Positions 61,009 to 64,000 of a stretch of 64,000 nt of DNA are shown here, piece by piece. Under the pieces are notes generated by a model. It searched no databases, was not told the origin of the DNA, and was given only the letters and a program-made list of their open reading frames with translations. Position 1 is the stretch's first letter. Every line of letters begins with the position of its first letter. A program made the position numbers and the translations under genes. The stretch covers positions 231,186 to 295,185 of the forward strand of contig MU400559.1 in the NCBI GenBank assembly GCA_022578965.1. Direction: 5' to 3'. Source of the DNA: Xylaria sp. FL1777 (lineage: Eukaryota > Ascomycota > Sordariomycetes > Xylariales > Xylariaceae).

Positions 61009-61128
61009 AGGTGCTTTAAACCAGAATAGTTCTTGCGTTTATACCTCTTTAGTTATACTACCTTTTTACTAATTATAACCCTTTTTACCTTCTTTAATAC
61101 AAACTTAAAATTCTGGTTTAAAGCAACT
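61009..61128. mobile_element. Short TIR element (120 bp), variant copy 3
   Basis: Begins AGGTGCTTTAAACCAGAA and ends TTCTGGTTTAAAGCAACT, inverted ends with one mismatch. It has the same terminal family as the 134-bp copies, but its interior differs and is clearly less AT-mutated. It lies at the right end of unit B. Confidence 0.7.
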
Positions 61129-61972
61129 ATATCGATTTTTCTGCTTATGTTTTTATCCAAAAAACAACAAACTATAATTTATTTACGCAGCAACTTTAAA
61201 TCTGTTTAAAGTTATATTTAATTAATTAATTATTGTATTTTATATATAGTTATATTTTTTTCGTATTTTTTTAACGCTTAGTTTTTGTTATATTGCATAC
61301 TATAGATTTTTTAACTAAAATATTGTTTTTTTTACTATTGTTTCTTTTGTAATTACTTTGCTTGCTTATATAGTTTACTATATTAGCGTTTATGCTACTT
61401 TTTATATCTAAATTAACTAACCTTTTTAATACTACTTTTATTATTTCTAACTTTAAAAATAATTTTAATTATAAAAGCAATAACTTAAACAAGGAATTTA
61501 ATTTTATATGCTAATAATAAGTTGTAATAAACATACAAAAATACTAGCATTATAATTATAATTAAAGCTACAATTTTTGTTAGTTTTTAAAGAAATAGCT
61601 TTTATTGCAAACTACAACTAATAACTAGTTAAAGCTACAAATGCACAAAATAATTAACGTATTAAAAAACCCTAAAGTTTAATAGCGTTTTTAAAAAGCT
61701 AATATTTAAATAAAATTTAAAAAAAACAATGCAAGTTATAATATTGCTAATATTTCTGCATTTTAAAACAAGCTTTTTATTTTATTTAAATAACTAGCTT
61801 TTATTAAATTTAATTTTAAGGCATTTAAAGCCTTTAATAAAAAGCTTTACTAAATTAAAAATGTTTATAATATATAATAAATTAAAAAGTTACTTTGTTT
61901 TTTTTAGTTTTAAATTTAAAATGCATTTTTATGTTTTATTGCTTTTTTTTTAAGTATTTTTATAAATTAGCA
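61129..61972. other. Spacer at the centre of the large inverted repeat
   Basis: About 840 bp between the 61009 element and the start of inverted copy C. AT-rich, no coding reading recognised. Confidence 0.5.
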
Positions 61973-64000
61973 AACTAAGCGTAAATTTTATAACGCAATT
62001 AAAGCTAACATATTGTTTTTTTATATTGCTAAAACATATATAATTATAGCTTTATTATTAAGTATATATACACTTTTAATAAGTAATTTTTTATAATAAT
62101 CTATTAGCATTTACTTTTATAGTAATAAAACATAAACTTAAATAATTAACACTTTTGCTTAATTTAAAATATATATTAGCTATAAGTTTGTTTTAAAACA
62201 GCTAAATAAAATAGCTAAACAAAATTATATATATAATAGCTAATTAACTAATGTTTTAGTACTTAAATTAATAAATATATAGCTTAACTTAAAGCATATT
62301 ACTTATAACTTAAGTGCTATATTTATATATAATAATTTTAACTTTAAAAACAATATTTAAAATTTTAACATAAGTTATAAAAATATTATATAAAATTTAA
62401 CTAACTGTTTTATAGTTGCTAATTTAAATATATTTAGCTTATTTATGCAATTATAATAGCATGCTATTATTTCTTTTAAAAAAAAATAACTTTTTTTTTA
62501 TTTAATGCTAATTTTAGCTTATATAAATAAAGCAACTAATTACTTATTAATTTATACTGTTTGTTTTTTATTTAAATTATTACATTTAAAAAGGTTTGCT
62601 TTATTTTTAAACATTATATAATTATAAAATAACGTTAGTTATATTTTGTAAACCTTTGCTATTTATAAAAATAAAAAGGAAATATTTAAAATATATTAAG
62701 TTTATAATACTTTATTTCGTACTATTTTAAATTATTAAAACTATAATAAACAATTTGCAATAATACATAAAAATTAAAAAACTACATTTTTTATTTAAGC
62801 TATAATAGCTGCTTAAATAAAAGCAAGCAACATATATAATTATAAATAATAAATGCTTTTTATACTAGCTTTTTTTATATTACGCTAAATTTTATTTAAC
62901 TAATTTTTTAGACTTTTTAAGATCTTTTTATAAAACATAACATGTAATTTTTTAGCTATAAGCAGCATATTAAAAAAAATAAAATTTAATACTATTAAGC
63001 TTTGCTATTATTATATAATAAGTTTTATGCTTATATTTTAGCGTTTTTAATTTATAACTTAGTTAAATTTAGTATACTATTTTTTAATAAAGTTTAATTA
63101 AACTATATTTAAATAACATTAAAAAGCATAAATTTTATATTATTTAAGCAAAAAATTGCAGCTTTATAGTTTTAATAGTTAAAATATATAAATTAAACAA
63201 AAAAATATACTTAAAACAAAAGCAAATTAATTAACATTAAGTTTTAAAACTATTGCTAATATATAAATATTATAAAATATTTATTTATAATAATTATAGC
63301 AGTTTAGCTTAGCAATTATAAAATGCTACATTAAATTATTTTTTATTTTTTTATTTTTTTTTATAAAAAAAAGTCTAATAATTATAAATTAAAAATATTA
63401 TATTTTATTTAATTATTTTATTTTAATATTATAAAACTAAAACTTATAACAAAAATATTATAATTAAGCTTTATTTAGTATACTATAGCTAAAAGCAAGT
63501 AAAAAGCTATTAATTTAGCTTTAAAGCATATTAATAGTACTTTTATAATCAATATAAACAATAACAAAAATTTTACGCGAGATATTTTTGTTATATTTAA
63601 TTAATTAGCTATTATAAGCTTTTATACTGCTTTAATCTATAGTAATATAAAACAGTTTTTTTAAATATATTAAAATAAGCAGCATACTTTTTTTTTTATT
63701 AACTAAAATATTATTAAATATGCCTGCAAAATATATATTAATAGCAATACTAAAAAACGTACTAATAGCTATACTACATTATATAATCCTTTTAATACGC
63801 TAAATCTATTAATAAAAAAAAAGCAATAATTTGCTAATACTAAAATTAATAAGTTTAACACTAAAGTTATTTAACTAACTAAAGTTTTAATATAATAAAA
63901 CATACTAAGTTTAGCTAATAAAAATAAGCTATTTGTTAAAAGTAATAAAAAATAGCAGCTATATATTTTTAATTATAAAAAAGCAAAAAAAAAAAAAAAA
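61973..64000 (-). repeat. Large repeat unit, copy C, inverted and truncated by the window end
   Basis: Reverse complement of copy B from about 61002 backward and, beyond the nested insertions, of copy A from 53270 down to about 51930. AACTAAGCGTAAATTTTATA at 61973 mirrors TATAAAATTTATGCTTAGTT ending about 61001. It carries none of the tRNA-headed or foldback insertions in its visible part. Confidence 0.8.

Larger units (their letters stand above)
31400..64000. repeat. RIP-like AT-rich block (isochore) of nested, decayed transposons
   Basis: Composition changes within about 100 bp at 31.4 kb from gene-like to extremely AT-rich and stays so to the window end. One 60-base line that I counted, from 43081, has only 6 G/C. 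No open frame reaches 100 codons. Decoded reading frames of retrotransposon proteins persist with stops and conservative shifts expected from C-to-T changes on both strands (Asp to Asn, Gln/Arg/Trp to stop, Gly/Glu to Lys/Arg). This is the signature of repeat-induced point mutation and not of a mitochondrial or bacterial origin. Confidence 0.9.

Noticed and set aside
31400..64000. Mitochondrial DNA insertion as the explanation of the AT-rich block
   Set aside because: No mitochondrial gene or tRNA set is seen. Instead nuclear Ty3/gypsy domains, LTRs and target duplications are decodable, with transition-type decay.

Overview
The window comes from a filamentous ascomycete nuclear genome (Pezizomycotina; the intergenic CCTAGG-type palindromes make a Sordariomycete likely, which is inference). 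The evidence is genes with short 56-134 nt GT..AG introns, fungal housekeeping proteins (a CID/RS-domain RNA-processing factor and a Kap104-type transportin), a eukaryotic tRNA-Ala(AGC), and transposons decayed by C-to-T mutation of the RIP (repeat-induced point mutation) kind. I cannot name the species.

Layout. (1) 0.4-6.7 kb is a normal-GC core: a CID/RPR + RS + RGG protein on + and a karyopherin beta-2 (transportin) on -, convergent. Both needed introns worked out by hand. (2) 6.7-31.4 kb is gene-poor, accessory-looking DNA. It holds one thioredoxin-fold peroxiredoxin-like gene, one tRNA, one short-chain dehydrogenase, two previously hidden small secreted cysteine-rich proteins (65 and 76 aa, intron-split), an Arg-rich unknown of 330 aa, a secreted unknown of 237 aa, an APH-type phosphotransferase flanked by diverged direct repeats, and at least two decayed coding segments (11.7-13.4 kb). 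A broken DUF3433-like gene ends abruptly at about 31.39 kb. (3) 31.4-64.0 kb is one continuous, extremely AT-rich block with no intact gene.

The AT block can still be parsed. 33.6-38.66 kb is a RIP-decayed Ty3/gypsy chromovirus whose RT, integrase and terminal chromodomain still read in frame on the + strand. 39575-47271 is a second, complete chromovirus with two 494-bp LTRs and a perfect 5-bp target duplication (AAAAG). An inverted piece of it lies at 47.5-48.9 kb and an inverted LTR at 38.7-39.1 kb. From 48.93 kb onward a long unidentified repeat unit occurs as direct copies A and B and an inverted copy C that runs off the window, so 53-64 kb is one arm-and-spacer of a very large imperfect palindrome.

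The most interesting object is a 732-741 bp element with a tRNA-like head (A box and B box). It is present three times inside unit B (57708-58441, 58525-59265, and inverted at 55757-56488). Each copy has its own perfect 14-15 bp target-site duplication, and each empty site is visible in unit A. This is a long tRNA-derived SINE-like retroposon that I do not recognise. A foldback element of about 440 bp (59457-59906) and short TIR elements (48934, 53290, 61009) are nested in the same block and are less mutated. Across the block the surviving cytosines sit mostly after A or G and rarely after T or C, a context worth quantifying. The block could be a pericentromeric or other heterochromatic isochore; that is inference.
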